From Pleurodeles waltl (lineage: Eukaryota; Chordata; Amphibia; Caudata; Salamandridae), in assembly GCF_031143425.1 (NCBI RefSeq), contig NC_090439.1:354200027-354264026 (forward strand): a stretch of 64,000 bases of DNA. The letters run 5' to 3'. Both the position numbers and the translations under genes were made by a program. Below are positions 47,747 through 58,199 of this stretch, piece by piece (the first letter of the stretch is position 1; every line of letters begins with the position of its first letter). The notes under the pieces were generated by a model that searched no databases, was not told the DNA's origin, and saw nothing but the letters and a program-made list of their open reading frames with translations.

Positions 47747-48040
47747 AGTGCAAAGTGAGAAAAGAAGACTTGGCAAAATAAAAAAGTTAACTATAGAGAA
47801 TACAACTTTTCATTTTTTTTTGTCCTGTTGGGCACGTTTTTTCCAGTCACGCACCTTCAGTTTGCAGGACACTCAAAGTTAAAAAAAAATAACAGGAGTT
47901 TAAAGTGCGAAAAGAAGACTTGGCAAAATAAAAAAAAGTTAACTATAGAAAATACAACTTTACAATTCTGTTTGTCCTGCTGAGAACGTTTTTGCTATTC
48001 ATGTGCCTTCTGTTTGCAGGGCACTAGAAGTTAAAAGAAG
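47747..48040 (+). repeat. Tandem duplication, unit about 150 bp
   Basis: AAAGAAGACTTGGCAAAATA occurs at 47761 and at 47911, each followed by AAAAGTTAACTATAGA, a TTTGTCCTG box and a TTTGCAGG-CACT box. Two copies with about 10-15% differences, spaced 150 bp. Just outside the minisatellite. Confidence 0.85.
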
Positions 48041-48485
48041 AAATCAGTACCTCAATCATCTCAGGAGCAGCGGATTGACACTAATTATGTTAAATCAATC
48101 TGTGCTTGGCCATGCTCCACAGACAGGAACGGAAAGTATGATATGGCCTCCAGTGACGAATTACGAGGCTGTAAAGAAGAATGCCACAAAAGCTGACAAA
48201 TAGTAAGCCACAGGCAGACTCCAAGCCCTTTTCTAACTACAACAGGCTCAACGCTAAAAATGAGGCCTGTGGGTTTTGTTTCGCTGGAGTAAGCGTTAGT
48301 TCAAATCCTGAGGGACAGAGAATGGCAATGGTGGTCCCAATGGTCAGGAAATCCTAGTTGAAGTAAAGGTCATGGTCACACTCTAAAGATTATCTCCCCC
48401 ATGGCCGGTGGTCCCAATAACACACTTGTGGTCTGGTCAACACAAGAGATATTGTGTGAACTAGAAGCGAGAATCTCTACTGAGT
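48041..48485. other. Unassigned sequence
   Basis: No recognisable gene or repeat between the 150-bp duplication and the L1 tail. Confidence 0.4.
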
Positions 48486-48515
48486 CTTTTTTTTTTTGAT
48501 AACCAAATGTTTATT
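48486..48515 (-). terminator. L1 polyadenylation signal and poly(A) tail
   Basis: The minus strand reads AATAAA (48510-48515) then, 12 bases on, a run of eleven A (48487-48497). This is the usual end of an L1 transcript copied into the genome. Confidence 0.75.
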
Positions 48516-48653
48516 TTTGTTCAAAACCAGATTTGTCACACAACAGGGTTGATACAGTCTTACATATGACTCCTTTCCAGGCATACCCAGCTGCCACAAA
48601 CGTGTATTACAAGCGAGGCTCGCAATCATGTCAATCGCACACATGTATAACAG

Positions 48654-50105
48654 ATTCACATTTCTTCTTCCACATCGGTTCCTTGATCGTCTGCCCATTT
48701 AGACCAGATTTTAATGTATTTCTGTTGGCATCCTCTTGTCTCAAACCAGTTTCTCCATCTGGGCGCACAAGTCCACTACCCTCCTCCATTGCAAAACAGT
48801 GGGGGGGGGGGGCTGCTCACCGACCACTGTCTTGCAATGTCCCGCTTCGTAGCCATAAGTGCTGTGCCCACCAACTGCTCACCAATTGTCTATCTGCTCA
48901 GGAGACTCCCATTCACTCCATAACTCCCAATAGAACCCTCACTGGAACAGTTCCAGAGTCTGCACCACCACCACAGTGAGTTCTGACAACACCTGTTCCC
49001 AGTAGTGTACAATAATTGGACAGGACCACACCATATGAAACAAGTCCGCTGAGGATCCATCACACCGCCCACACTGGGGCATGGACCGAAGCCCAGCTTG
49101 ATGCAGTTGAATTGCAGTTAGGTGCGCACAGTGCACGTAATACAATTGCACCAATCTCAGTTTAGCCGAGATGGCAATCACTTGCGGCACCATTAAGGCG
49201 TCTTGCCAGTCCTCCTCATCCATTGGTCCAACCCAGGCTTCCCATCTGGATCTCAGGGGCAAGTGTCTTGGACGCATTTAATACTATTGAACGATATAAC
49301 TGGGAGGTATCCGCTTTGCCCAATGCCCCTATCACCACCTTTGCTTCCATGGGCCTAAATTCCGGAATTGAGGTAGCCTCAGGTATGTGGGATTTCAGGG
49401 CATGTCGCAATTGCAAATATTTATGGAACTGTGTGCGTGACATCTTGTACCCCGTAATGGAATCCCTGGAAGGATTAAATATGGTCCCCTGGCCAAACAT
49501 CCCCAAGCAAAGTTATGCATTTGCGTCCCATCGTAAAAAACCCTCCACTGCACTCACCTCTGCCAACCAGGTCCCTGCCACAACGGAGTCTGATGCGTCA
49601 ACTTCTTCCACCACCCAGTGTGAAGCTTCGCCTCCCTCCACCCCATGAACATCATCCTCATCACTTCTGGGATGTTCTGTGATACTGAGCCACCATATAG
49701 AAGCTCCATAATGCACGATAACCCCAAATTCGCTAGTTCCAGCTGATAGGACGGGTCTGCCCACTCCCCATGAGCCAATCATGGAGCACGAGGGCTTAGG
49801 ATACAAGACAGTAGTAGTGTCTGTTAAAACAAAAGAGGTGGGGGGAGGGACCGGGAGGTTGATGGTCCAGTGTACAGTCTCCCAAATAAGTGATAAACAG
49901 AACAAGGGTACACTGTTTCAAGTACAAACAAAAAGGTCTAGGGAACCTAATAATTCAGGAGCAAAAGCCCTCATGCATCACAATGGATGACTAGCATCAT
50001 CGGGAAATGCTCCATGCCAGGCCGGCACTGCAACGCCTGACGGGCTCCCCAAATGGGGGCTCTAAGCCGTGTTGCTGTTATGGTGACTAATGGGTACGGA
50101 CTAAG
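48654..50105 (-). pseudogene. L1 ORF2 C-terminal domain remnant
   Basis: Frames at 49554-49778, 49216-49506 and 48939-49277 (minus) follow one another with shifts. The first has ELLYGGSVSQNIPEVMRMMF, the second an FHKYLQLRHAL phrase, the third KLRLVQLYYVHCAHLTAIQL followed by MPQCGRCDGSSADLFHMVWS-CP. This C-R-C...H...W-S-C-P block is the cysteine-rich end typical of L1 ORF2. The frame then runs through a long C run (plus-strand G run at 48800-48813) to a stop near 48654. Its role in the live element is RNA binding for retrotransposition. Confidence 0.78.
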
Positions 50106-50307
50106 CCAGACACCGATACAAAAAGGAGAGCAAAAGAGAATTTAAAATTGGTTATTCATCTCTGACTCACATCATAATTTTAATCTGTATAGAAGAAATG
50201 AAGACCAAGGTTAAAAACAAAAGATGAAAGTAAAAAATGAGTGCAATGCACAACAACTTTCAAAACACAACAAGAGGACCACAATCTTTGTGGTACCTCT
50301 ATTATGG

Positions 50308-50365
50308 GGTCGATATGTTTTGCGTCTAGTGGTCCATCTGGATCAATTGACGCTTCATCAGGACC
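50308..50365 (-). ncRNA. Hammerhead-like ribozyme motif in the Penelope-like element, candidate
   Basis: On the minus strand: GGTC, CTGATGA, one extra A, helix II arm GCGTC, a 22-base loop, helix II arm GACGC, AAAA where GAAA is expected, C-ATAT-C, then GACC. GGTC/GACC form a 4-bp open helix I; GCGTC/GACGC form a perfect 5-bp helix II; the core CUGAUGA is intact. The expected G of the GAAA core is A here, so this copy is likely inactive. The layout fits type I hammerheads with very short helix III that have been reported from Penelope-like elements. Called from pairing by eye. Confidence 0.5.
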
Positions 50366-51371
50366 AAAAAATTAGCTTCTCCAATTAGCAAATAAAAAGC
50401 AGTCACTTACATTTAATCAACTGATAATATCACGAAAAAGGTCGCCCTAGAAAACAGTAATAAAAAGACATGGCACCAAATTAAGTGAAAATCAATTGTG
50501 TGCATTAATTCAGTGAATAGGCATGTGAAACCATGTAGAAAGATGTGCTTACCATCCCCAACTGAGAGATGTAGCTCCCTGGAAAGCACAAAACCCAGGA
50601 CTAGAGGGGACACTAAACATAGTGGTCATAAACCAGTATCAACACAAAAGTATGTAATAAGCTCATCCATAAGCATAAAGTCAGGCTGCAACAATGGTTG
50701 AGTAAATCAAGATAACTGAGGATAATTTACTCAGGTCTAATCCAAAAATAATAATAGCAGAAAGTAATCGGTATTTCTAAGCCAGTCGTTAAACATTACC
50801 CCAGTAATGGCCTGGCTAAAGGAATATCATGTGCACATTCGCAAACAAAAAACAAAAAACAGCGTGTACTCACAATTAAGTCCATGGTCCTTAGTAATGG
50901 ACCTACCCTTCAGTATGCGTTCCTGTCAAATGACAGGTAAACGCTGTCGGAGACGCGATATATACGCGTTGGAAATACGGAAGCAAAACGTCTTCCGTTG
51001 TGTGTGTCATCGTGCTGGTGATCAAAATCAAGGAAGGACACAAACGCGAGGCTCAAGAAGGAGCGCCAGGAGGCAACAATAAAAATAAAGGAACGACACA
51101 TTGGAAAAATGCTGCAAGGCTAGTCAAGGCAAGCCTTAAATAAATAATCTTTATACTGTAAACACTGGGCAATGTAAATATTATTAATGATGCCCACAAT
51201 GTGAACAATAAAAATAAAATGTAAAAACTATTGTGGATGAGAAATTTATGAAAAGGATGGCTATTTAGTCGGTCAATTATCAAAGGATTATGCAGGTTAA
51301 GCCAGTAGAAATAAAGGGTGGATTAACCTAAATCAAGGTGGAGGTAAAGATCAATTCTCATGGAGAGGAAG

Positions 51372-53306
51372 TCATGACAATAATGTCCAGGGTATCTCAT
51401 CATTTATACCCCGTGCACTGGTCCCTAATTTAAAGACCCATCTTTGTTCAGTCCTAAATAGAAACGTGGGATCATTGGATCGAACTCTGGGTGCCTCCAA
51501 AATTATCCACCATAAATTGTCTGGGGTATGTGGGGTATCTAGAAAGTGAGCACAGAGTTTGGTTGTAATCCTATTGCATCTAATATTGCTTCTGGGTTCG
51601 TTGATACGTATCTTCACTGGTCGTATCGTCATACCAATATATCGTAATACACATGGACATGTTATCATGTAGATGCAATTCTTGGTATTACAATTAGTAT
51701 GTTTTTTAAGCTGCCAAGTACTGATAGGGTCTAAATTCACTGTTGTAAGATGTCTCGTGAGTGAACAAACATTACAGTGGCCACAAGGATGATGACCCAC
51801 AACTGGAGGGAGACCCCATAACGTCCTCTGCGTAGAAGTCACCCGGGAAATTCGAGGACGAGTGTGAACCACAATATCCTTAATGTTGGCAGTGCGTTTG
51901 AAAGCATACAATGGTCTAGGAACTTGAACGCCACCACTGGTTAGTATAGACCATCTTTTATTGATCAGTGTTTTTATGAGGTTGGATTGAGGAGTATAGG
52001 TAGACACACAAGTTAATCTGGTTTGGGGTGGTTTGACAATTATTTCCAGCAAGGCCTCCCGATGGTTATTTCTAGCTTGTTTACGTGCTTGATCTACAAC
52101 TCGTGTGGGATAGTGTCGTTCATAGAGTTTTACTTGAAGAACATCAGCCTGGCGATCAAACTCGCGGGATGTATTACAGTTCCTTCTCAACCGCAAGATT
52201 TGTCAGACAGGTAAATTATGTCGTAGTGACTTCGGGTGGTGACTCTCATATAACAAGAGGCTATTCCGGTCTGTTGGTTTATGGTAAATGGTTGTAGACA
52301 ATTTGCCACCGTTAATGGTTATCAAGAGATCTAGAAAAGGTAAATGGGTGGATGACACCGTAGAAGTACATTTCAAAAAGGGATCAATGGTGTTGATCCA
52401 AGACTCCTTGGTTGAGGTCAATGGGCCTTGCCAAATAATCAGGATGTCGTCAATGTACCGTCGCCACAATCTTATGTAGTTCTGAAAGGGATTAGTCGAT
52501 GGTAAGATATGCTTCTTTTCGAAGTCATACATATATAGACATGCCAGACTCGGTGCAAACGTACTGCCCATCGACGTTCCTCTAATCTGATGAAAAAACT
52601 GATCTTAAAATTGAAAATAGTTTTCTGTTAGAGCCAGTGTGGCGCACTGCATAATGAAGCATGCAGGAGTAGAAAAAGGATCTGGATATTCTAGAAGAGC
52701 CGATTCTACAACCTGTAAAGTAGCTTCTTGGGGGATGTTAGTATACAAAGCTTCAACATCTACAGTGATAATGCCTTGTACCTCACCAGTGCTATTAATG
52801 GCTTCAATCAAATTTAGGATGTCTTTTGTGTCTTGTATATAAGTCGAAGAACACTTTACCAAAGGTTGCAAGAAATGATCACAGAAAATAGATAAAGGCT
52901 CTAAAACTGAACCTTGGCCAGACACTATCGGGCGCCCTGGAGGAGGTATTTTTCCTTTGTGAATCTTTGGTAAACAATAAAAGTAAGGTGTCCAAGGGTG
53001 GGGTATATCAAGAAATTCAGCTTCATTGGCAGAAATCCACAAATTATGTCTAGCTTCTTCGATTAAAGATCTAATCTGGAGCTGTAATCTTCCAGTAGGA
53101 TCGCTCATTATTTTTTCATAGTAGGTAGAATCACTTAAAAGACGTAAACATTCATGTTTGTAGTCAGCAGAATTCAAAATAACAATGGCACCTCCTTTGT
53201 CGGCCTGTTTGATAACAATAGTAGAGTCTGCTGCTAAGGATCGTAATGCCTTTTTATCTTTAGTTGGTGAATTAATATAGGCATGTTTAGGACAAAGTCG
53301 GTCCAA
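51372..53306 (-). pseudogene. Penelope-like reverse transcriptase and GIY-YIG endonuclease
   Basis: One reading frame broken by in-frame stops at 52605-52607 and 52203-52205, plus a stop just before 53306. RT blocks: IVIKQADKGGAIVIL, LPKIHKGKIPPPGRPIVSGQ, ITVDVEALYTNIPQ (A motif), GTSMGSTFAPSLACLYM, and RRYIDDILIIW, with the YIDD active site at about 52446-52457. The last 274 residues hold C138-x2-C-x2-C144 and then IYMITCPCVLRYIGMT (residues 175-190), the GIY-YIG pair, with R197 and E200 following; the usual His after this Glu is Pro. The protein would nick DNA and copy its RNA. Three isolated nonsense changes in an otherwise intact frame suggest modest age. Confidence 0.88.
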
Positions 53307-53328
53307 CTAATACTGCCTGTTCAAAGGT

Positions 53329-53622
53329 TCAAACTTCACTAGGCATTGAATTGGAAGGTGGAGCAAAAGTAGATGGTTTTCTTAAACCTGAATCGACTGG
53401 TTGCAAATCAGTCTGTTTCTCCTTGAAAAAGAAATGTAGTTGAATTTTGCGGAAACATTTGGCTAGTTCAATGTGTAAACGGAACAAATCCTCCTCAGGG
53501 GTAGGCACAAACCCAAGGCCTTTGTTTAGTACATTGGTTTCATCCTCCGTGAGTTGTTTAGAAGAGAGATTTACAACTAGGTTCTCGCCGTTTTTTTTGT
53601 TGACTTGGCTCCTTGTTACCAT
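53329..53622 (-). pseudogene. Penelope-like element N-terminal domain fragment
   Basis: A 97-residue frame with VVNLSSKQLTEDETNVLNKG and LGFVPTPEEDLFRLHIELAK, the short helical phrase (LT-x-x-E...KGL-x-F-x-PTP...D) that precedes RT in Penelope-like elements. It is in a different frame from the RT, so there is a frameshift between 53306 and 53329. The region upstream (53757-54655) has an acidic, serine-rich frame and a 200-residue frame that I cannot assign to a domain. Confidence 0.65.
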
Positions 53623-54717
53623 TTAGGGTTCCTCTCGGGACCACTGGATAGGTCTGCCTCTTCCTCTCCTTCTGCCTCTTTCTCTGCCCCGGGCACGGCC
53701 TAAAAAAGGCATATATAGCATTATCGGGTGGGGTTGAAAGAATGGATAAGGAGGTTTCATTTGGTGACTAACGGGGTAAGGAGGATAGTAAAAAATGGTT
53801 GTGGCTGGTTTTCATCTGTGCTCCATCCATCAGACGAAGATCCATTACTATAACTACGTGGTTTCTTATTTGATGAAGTGGATTCATCCGATGACCAAGA
53901 TTGGTTGTCTATATCGTAATCCTCTTTTATGTAGGGGTAGACCTTCTCTCTGCTGAACTTCATGATGTCCTTCTGAAGTTTAGTAATTTTTTGTTGAGTC
54001 AAAAATTATTTTGTCTCATTAAGTTCAGCATTGATCTCTGACAGACGGCTCTTAAAGGCTGTTAGAGTAACTGGTCTTCAGAGTGTTTTCTATTGCACTG
54101 ATTTGGATGGTTATTGAATCAGCCAGACGTTTAGAAGTGTTAATAATCAGAACCAACCAATCCCTGGTGCACTTCCACGCCGTCTATGCCCAATCTTTTC
54201 TAAAGGCTAAATCTTGTAAGAATATCCTAGGTAGATTGGATACTAGAAGTCCATTAGGTGCAATGTTAGCGCGTAAATATTCTGTCATAATGGTTCCATG
54301 CATGACTGTTTTAATCAATTCGCGTTTGAGAGTGGATAATGTTTTCCAATCTTCCTTGAGACTATTCGTAGGGACTGAACCATCACTACTGAGGATGCAA
54401 GGTGTCTGTAAAATTGCAGACACAATGTTGTCATCAAAACTAAGCCCTTGGAAATCGTCCATAGTGCTGATTCCAACAAGGGGTACAAGCTTTTCAAAAA
54501 AGATTATTTGTATAGTGTATGTTAGACATTCCCAACCCTCCCTCATATGTGCTTTGCGGACATGTGTTCCTACTAAGGCGGCGTCTTTTGTTTTGCCAGA
54601 GGAAGGCAGTAGCCAATGCTCCCATCTCTCTAAACCACTGGGACGATAGTTGTATGGCAAGGTTTTAAAGAATATACAGAAAACGTGGCAATACCAATAT
54701 CTTAAATAAGGAACTAT

Positions 54718-54785
54718 GGGCCAGATGTAGCAAGCAGTTTTGCCCATTCTGTGTCTATGGGAAAATGTTTTCGTACATATGGCCC
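54718..54785. mobile_element. 68-bp MITE with GGGCCAGATGTA ends
   Basis: Left end GGGCCAGATGTA and right end TACATATGGCCC are inverted repeats with one mismatch. Immediate flanks are TAT and TTA, not identical, so the target duplication is unclear. Lies in the L1 C-terminal half just upstream of the Penelope-like insertion. Confidence 0.6.
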
Positions 54786-54924
54786 TTAGTCCCAAAATAT
54801 TAAGGGGTAGTGTTTGCCACCTCTTCAAATCCACCTTATCTCTTTGAACAAGCAGTGTGATGTTTAGCGCCCATATAAGGAATGGTTACAGTGCTATTTT
54901 AATTCCAAAACAGGTGAAGCTAAG

Positions 54925-55506
54925 TCACTTTATGGGCAATTCAGACTGCCAGTCAATTGCCTCTCGAAACCCAGTCAGAAGAACCAAAAGTGATTTCTTT
55001 GGATTAATCACCAATCTGGATGCACCTGCAAACAGCTGCAGAAGATAGAGATATCTGGGCCCACTCTCTTTCATATTGGATAGATCCAACAACACATCAT
55101 CTGCATACAATGCTACTCGATCCTCTTCTCCCTGAGGCCAGCACCATTCTGTCACCAGTGGTTCTCCTTGGAGCATGCACCCCAATGGTTCGATGGCCAA
55201 AGCAAAGAGAAGAGGGGAGAATGGGCATCCCTGCCTTGTTCCCCTATAGATGGGGAACACCTCCAGCACCATCCCATTAACCAGTACCCTGGCTGTCGGG
55301 GAGCAATATAGTGGATTTATCATACTCCGGAATCTGACAACAAAGCCTGCTTTAATGAGCACCTGTCTTAAATATCCCCAGTCGACAGTGTTGAACGCCT
55401 TCTTGAAATCTATTAATATCAGCGCTGGAGGTCCTGGAAGGATATGTCTGTGTGCCAGCGCAACATTCAACCGCCTTATATAATGCCTAGTACTGCGGTT
55501 TGGCAT
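54925..55506 (-). pseudogene. L1 ORF2 reverse transcriptase fragment
   Basis: A 193-residue open frame. It starts at a phrase MPNRSTRHYIRRLN, then LILIDFKKAFNTVDWGYL (A motif; the usual D of AFD is N), GTRQGCPFSPLLFALAIEPL (B motif) and YADDVLLDL (C motif, catalytic aspartates present). The fingers blocks that should precede MPNRST are absent: directly upstream (55508-55605) the sequence belongs to the pre-RT linker. So an internal deletion removed the start of RT, with a breakpoint close to 55510. The frame ends at 54925 by a stop, with L1 sequence continuing in another frame to about 54660. Confidence 0.85.
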
Positions 55507-55605
55507 GAACCCGCATCTCTTCTAGTGATATGGGTTGATCCAATATCCTCCGTTCCTGCTCCAGGAATGGTCGGCAGGGTCAGTTCTTTTAACAGTGGCT
55601 CCTCT

Positions 55606-55690
55606 AGCTATATTCGGGGCCTAGGGGCTGCGGCCTACAGCGCAGCATAATACTGTGCAAATGTGGCTGCCATCACAGCAGGAGTGTCTT
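55606..55690. repeat. 85-bp target site duplication, left copy
   Basis: Identical over 85 bp to 56473-56557 (AGCTATATTCGGGGCCTAGG ... AGGAGTGTCTT). The two copies flank the L2 fragment, and both belong to L1 sequence, so one is a duplicate made at insertion. Confidence 0.93.
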
Positions 55691-56472
55691 CAAATCAAAT
55701 CATTAACATTTATAAAGCGCGCTACTCACCCGTGCAGGTCTCAAGGCGCTAGGGGAAAAAGGGGGGGTTATCGCTGTTCGAACAGCCAGGTCTTTAGGAG
55801 TCTCCGGAAAGCGGAGTGGTCCTGAGGCTGGTGGGGAGGGAGTTCCAGGTCTTGGCCGCCAGGAAGGAGAAAGATCTACCACCCGCCGTGGAGCGGCGGA
55901 TGCGAGGGACAGCAGCGAGTGCGAGGCCAGAGGAGCGGAGGAGGCGGGTGGGGACGTAGAAGCTGAGGCGTCTGTTGATGTATTCCGGTCCCTTGTCGTA
56001 GAGGGCTTTGTGTGCGTGGGTGAGAAGTCGGAAGGTGATCCTTTTGCTGACAGGGAGCCAATGCAGGTGTCTCAGGTGTGCGGAGATGTGGCTGCTGCGG
56101 GGTATGTCGAGGATGAGGCGGGCCGAAGCGTTTTGAATGCGTTGCAGGCGATTTTGGAGTTTGGCTGTGGTCCCGGCGTAGAGGGTGTTGCCGTAGTCCA
56201 GGCGGCTCGTGACGAGGGCGTGGGTCACGGTTTTTCTTGTGTCGGCGGGGATCCAGCAGAAGATCTTGCGGAGCATGCGGAGGGTGAGGAAGCAGGCGGA
56301 GGACACGGCGTTGACTTGCTTGGTCATGGTGAGAAGAGGGTCCAAGATGAAGCCGAGGTTGCGGGCGTGGTCTGTGGGGGTCGGTGCGGTGCCGAGGGCC
56401 GTGGGCCACCAGGAGTCGTCCCAGGCGGACAGGGTGTTGCCGAGGATGAGGACTTCCGTTTTTTCAGAGTTC
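55691..56472 (-). mobile_element. 5'-truncated L2/CR1-type LINE with long target duplication (782 bp)
   Basis: Minus-strand open frame from the 5' cut at 56472 to 55794 encodes the part of ORF2 after RT: an N-terminal NSEKTEVLILG-like phrase, LGFILDPLLTM, RLDYGNTLYAGT, RIQNASARLILDIPRSSHIS and LRHLHWLPVSKRITFRLLTH, ending near the family's LKTWLF-like C-terminus, which is reached only after a frame change at about 55820. The 3' tail (TTTATAAAGCGCGCTACTCA on the plus strand, near 55711) is the L2-type tail, without a poly(A). Flanked by the 85-bp duplication, which marks it as a recent target-primed insertion. Confidence 0.9.
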
Positions 56473-56557
56473 AGCTATATTCGGGGCCTAGGGGCTGCGG
56501 CCTACAGCGCAGCATAATACTGTGCAAATGTGGCTGCCATCACAGCAGGAGTGTCTT
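56473..56557. repeat. 85-bp target site duplication, right copy
   Basis: Perfect copy of 55606-55690. Followed by GAGACACTCCTG, which makes a small palindrome with the AGGAGTGTCTT end of the duplication; the same potential hairpin would have existed at the empty site. Confidence 0.93.
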
Positions 56558-56590
56558 GAGACACTCCTGTTTTATCACCCACCTCTGGTA

Positions 56591-57699
56591 TCACCCGTCC
56601 CTCCATGGGTTTTGTGGCCAGCCCGTATAACTGTTCTTATCTCCCCATCTGAAGACCCTAGCCTGTGAGGCTCGCCATAACTGTTTTGCTGCCTCCAACA
56701 ATTGCACCCTTATTTCCTCCCCCACCAGGTTCAGAGTATGCTTGTTTGCTCCCCGTCCTTCCTGGGTTGTGTGCCTCTCCAACTGAAGCACTTTGGCCTC
56801 CAGCCAGGAGATGTGTGCCTGCCCGGCTCTCTCCTGTGCTCGGAGAAGAGCCTTGGCTGGGCCTCTCACAGCATTGCTTTTGTACGCACCATCCCATCAT
56901 TAAGCTCAAAGTATTGGACAATCTCAGCCCTCAAGTTTGCAGTATATTCCCTGTTTTGTAAAAGCCAGGCGTTGAAGCGCCACATAGGGAGCTGTGTCTG
57001 GACAGCTAAACCAATGGTCTGGAGAGCCAGGGAATGATCTGATATTCCTCAAGCCAATATCTGGCCTTGCTTAACCTTGGGGAGATCAGCAGCTGGCATA
57101 AAGACCATGTCAATATGTGCCTGTGTTTGATGCGCTGCAGATGTATTGGTGTATTATTTGGAATGGGGTACCAAGACCTCCAGACCTTGTATAGACCCAG
57201 GTTTGACACTCATTGTCTCAGGGACGCTGAGTGTCGACATCGAACATCAAAGACTGCACCCATAATATCCACCACTGGATCCAGAAGTGCATTCTTGTCA
57301 TCTTCAGTGACCGTACATCCAGGGGGCATCTGTACTACCACCACCGCCAACTCCTCCAGAAAGCAGTCATGGGTCGTCGGAGGTGCATAAATCAAATTCA
57401 AGGGGTGTTCCCCACCATGGCTGCCAGAGCTACATATTTGTCCTGTGGGTCTAGCCATGTTTGATGCACCACCATGGGAAATACCCTTCGCATCAGTATT
57501 GCAAGCCGTGTATAAACCCCGCATGATGGACCCCGTCAAACAAATAATGAGCCAGGAAGGGATAAGATGCACCCAGCAGGTAGTGTGTCTCCTGTAGAAA
57601 TAGAATGGATGGATGAACCTCCTGAATGTGACGGAGTGCTGCAGTCAGATTAATCTTGTCCAGCATCCCATTTCCAGGATACCACCTTAACCGTTGCCA
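56591..57699 (-). pseudogene. L1 ORF2 start: endonuclease and linker remnant
   Basis: The presumed ORF2 start is an ATG at 57697-57699 followed by ATVKVVSW, then, after a shift, DKINLTAALRHIQEVHPSIL and FLQETHYLLG, the APE endonuclease opening with its catalytic Glu in QETH. Later pieces in other frames include CTSDDP near 57380 and GISDHSLAL near 57030, the latter being the SDH catalytic histidine block. The linker frame at 56591-56869 is a long helix (LLRAQERAGQAHISWLEAKV) typical of L1 between endonuclease and RT. Many stops and shifts. Confidence 0.75.
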
Positions 57700-58199
57700 T
57701 GGTAAGAGCCTGTCACTATCTGGGTATAGGACCCATCACGGACCCGATTTGGCTGTCTCATTGTGTACATCATTTCTGACTGGACTAACCAGGATTCCCT
57801 CAGATACCCCTGGATAATTCTGTTTGTGTTGCGTAGAAAACAAGAAAATAGCACCACAACAAATGTACATTCAAACACCCCAAACCTTTACCAACTCCCC
57901 GCACCCTACACTTCCCCTCCCAACCAGAAAAAGCATATTTTGCCCCATTTGTTGCCCGAACCTGCAAATAAAACACACTTAACTTGGAGTGGTGGACCCC
58001 TCCATGCACCAGGATTAAATTATTGCCTGTTCAGCCAGAACATTGTTAACTGCCCTGCTGTAACTCTGTTACACTAATGGTGACTGGTTCAGCCTCTCCT
58101 CTTGCTGCTCTGCCGTATCCCCTTCTCCTTCCTGCAGGATCACTGACTTATTTCTGTGCTGCACAGACTGGGGCTCAGAGGTGTCCAAGCTTGGCGAGA
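57700..58199 (-). other. L1 inter-ORF region
   Basis: Between the ORF2 start and the ORF1 remnant; no domain is recognised. It is AC-rich on the plus strand at 57840-57980. Confidence 0.4.

Larger units (their letters stand above)
50110..54655 (-). mobile_element. Penelope-like element (RT plus GIY-YIG), minus strand
   Basis: A single minus-strand coding region reads, in order, an N-terminal domain (53622-53329), reverse transcriptase (53306-52203) and a GIY-YIG endonuclease (52196-51372). RT joined to GIY-YIG is specific to canonical Penelope-like elements. The part after the stop at 51372 runs about 1.26 kb to the L1 junction and carries a hammerhead-like motif at 50308-50365, as expected in the terminal repeat (pLTR) of such elements. 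The 5' side (54655-53630) has further open but unrecognised frames. The exact junctions with L1 and any target duplication could not be fixed, so the limits are approximate. Confidence 0.85.

Noticed and set aside
54083..54649. 188-residue plus-strand frame
   Set aside because: Antisense to the Penelope-like element; no domain recognised.
56010..56630. 206-residue plus-strand frame
   Set aside because: Antisense shadow of the L2 ORF2 frame, which has clear LINE motifs.
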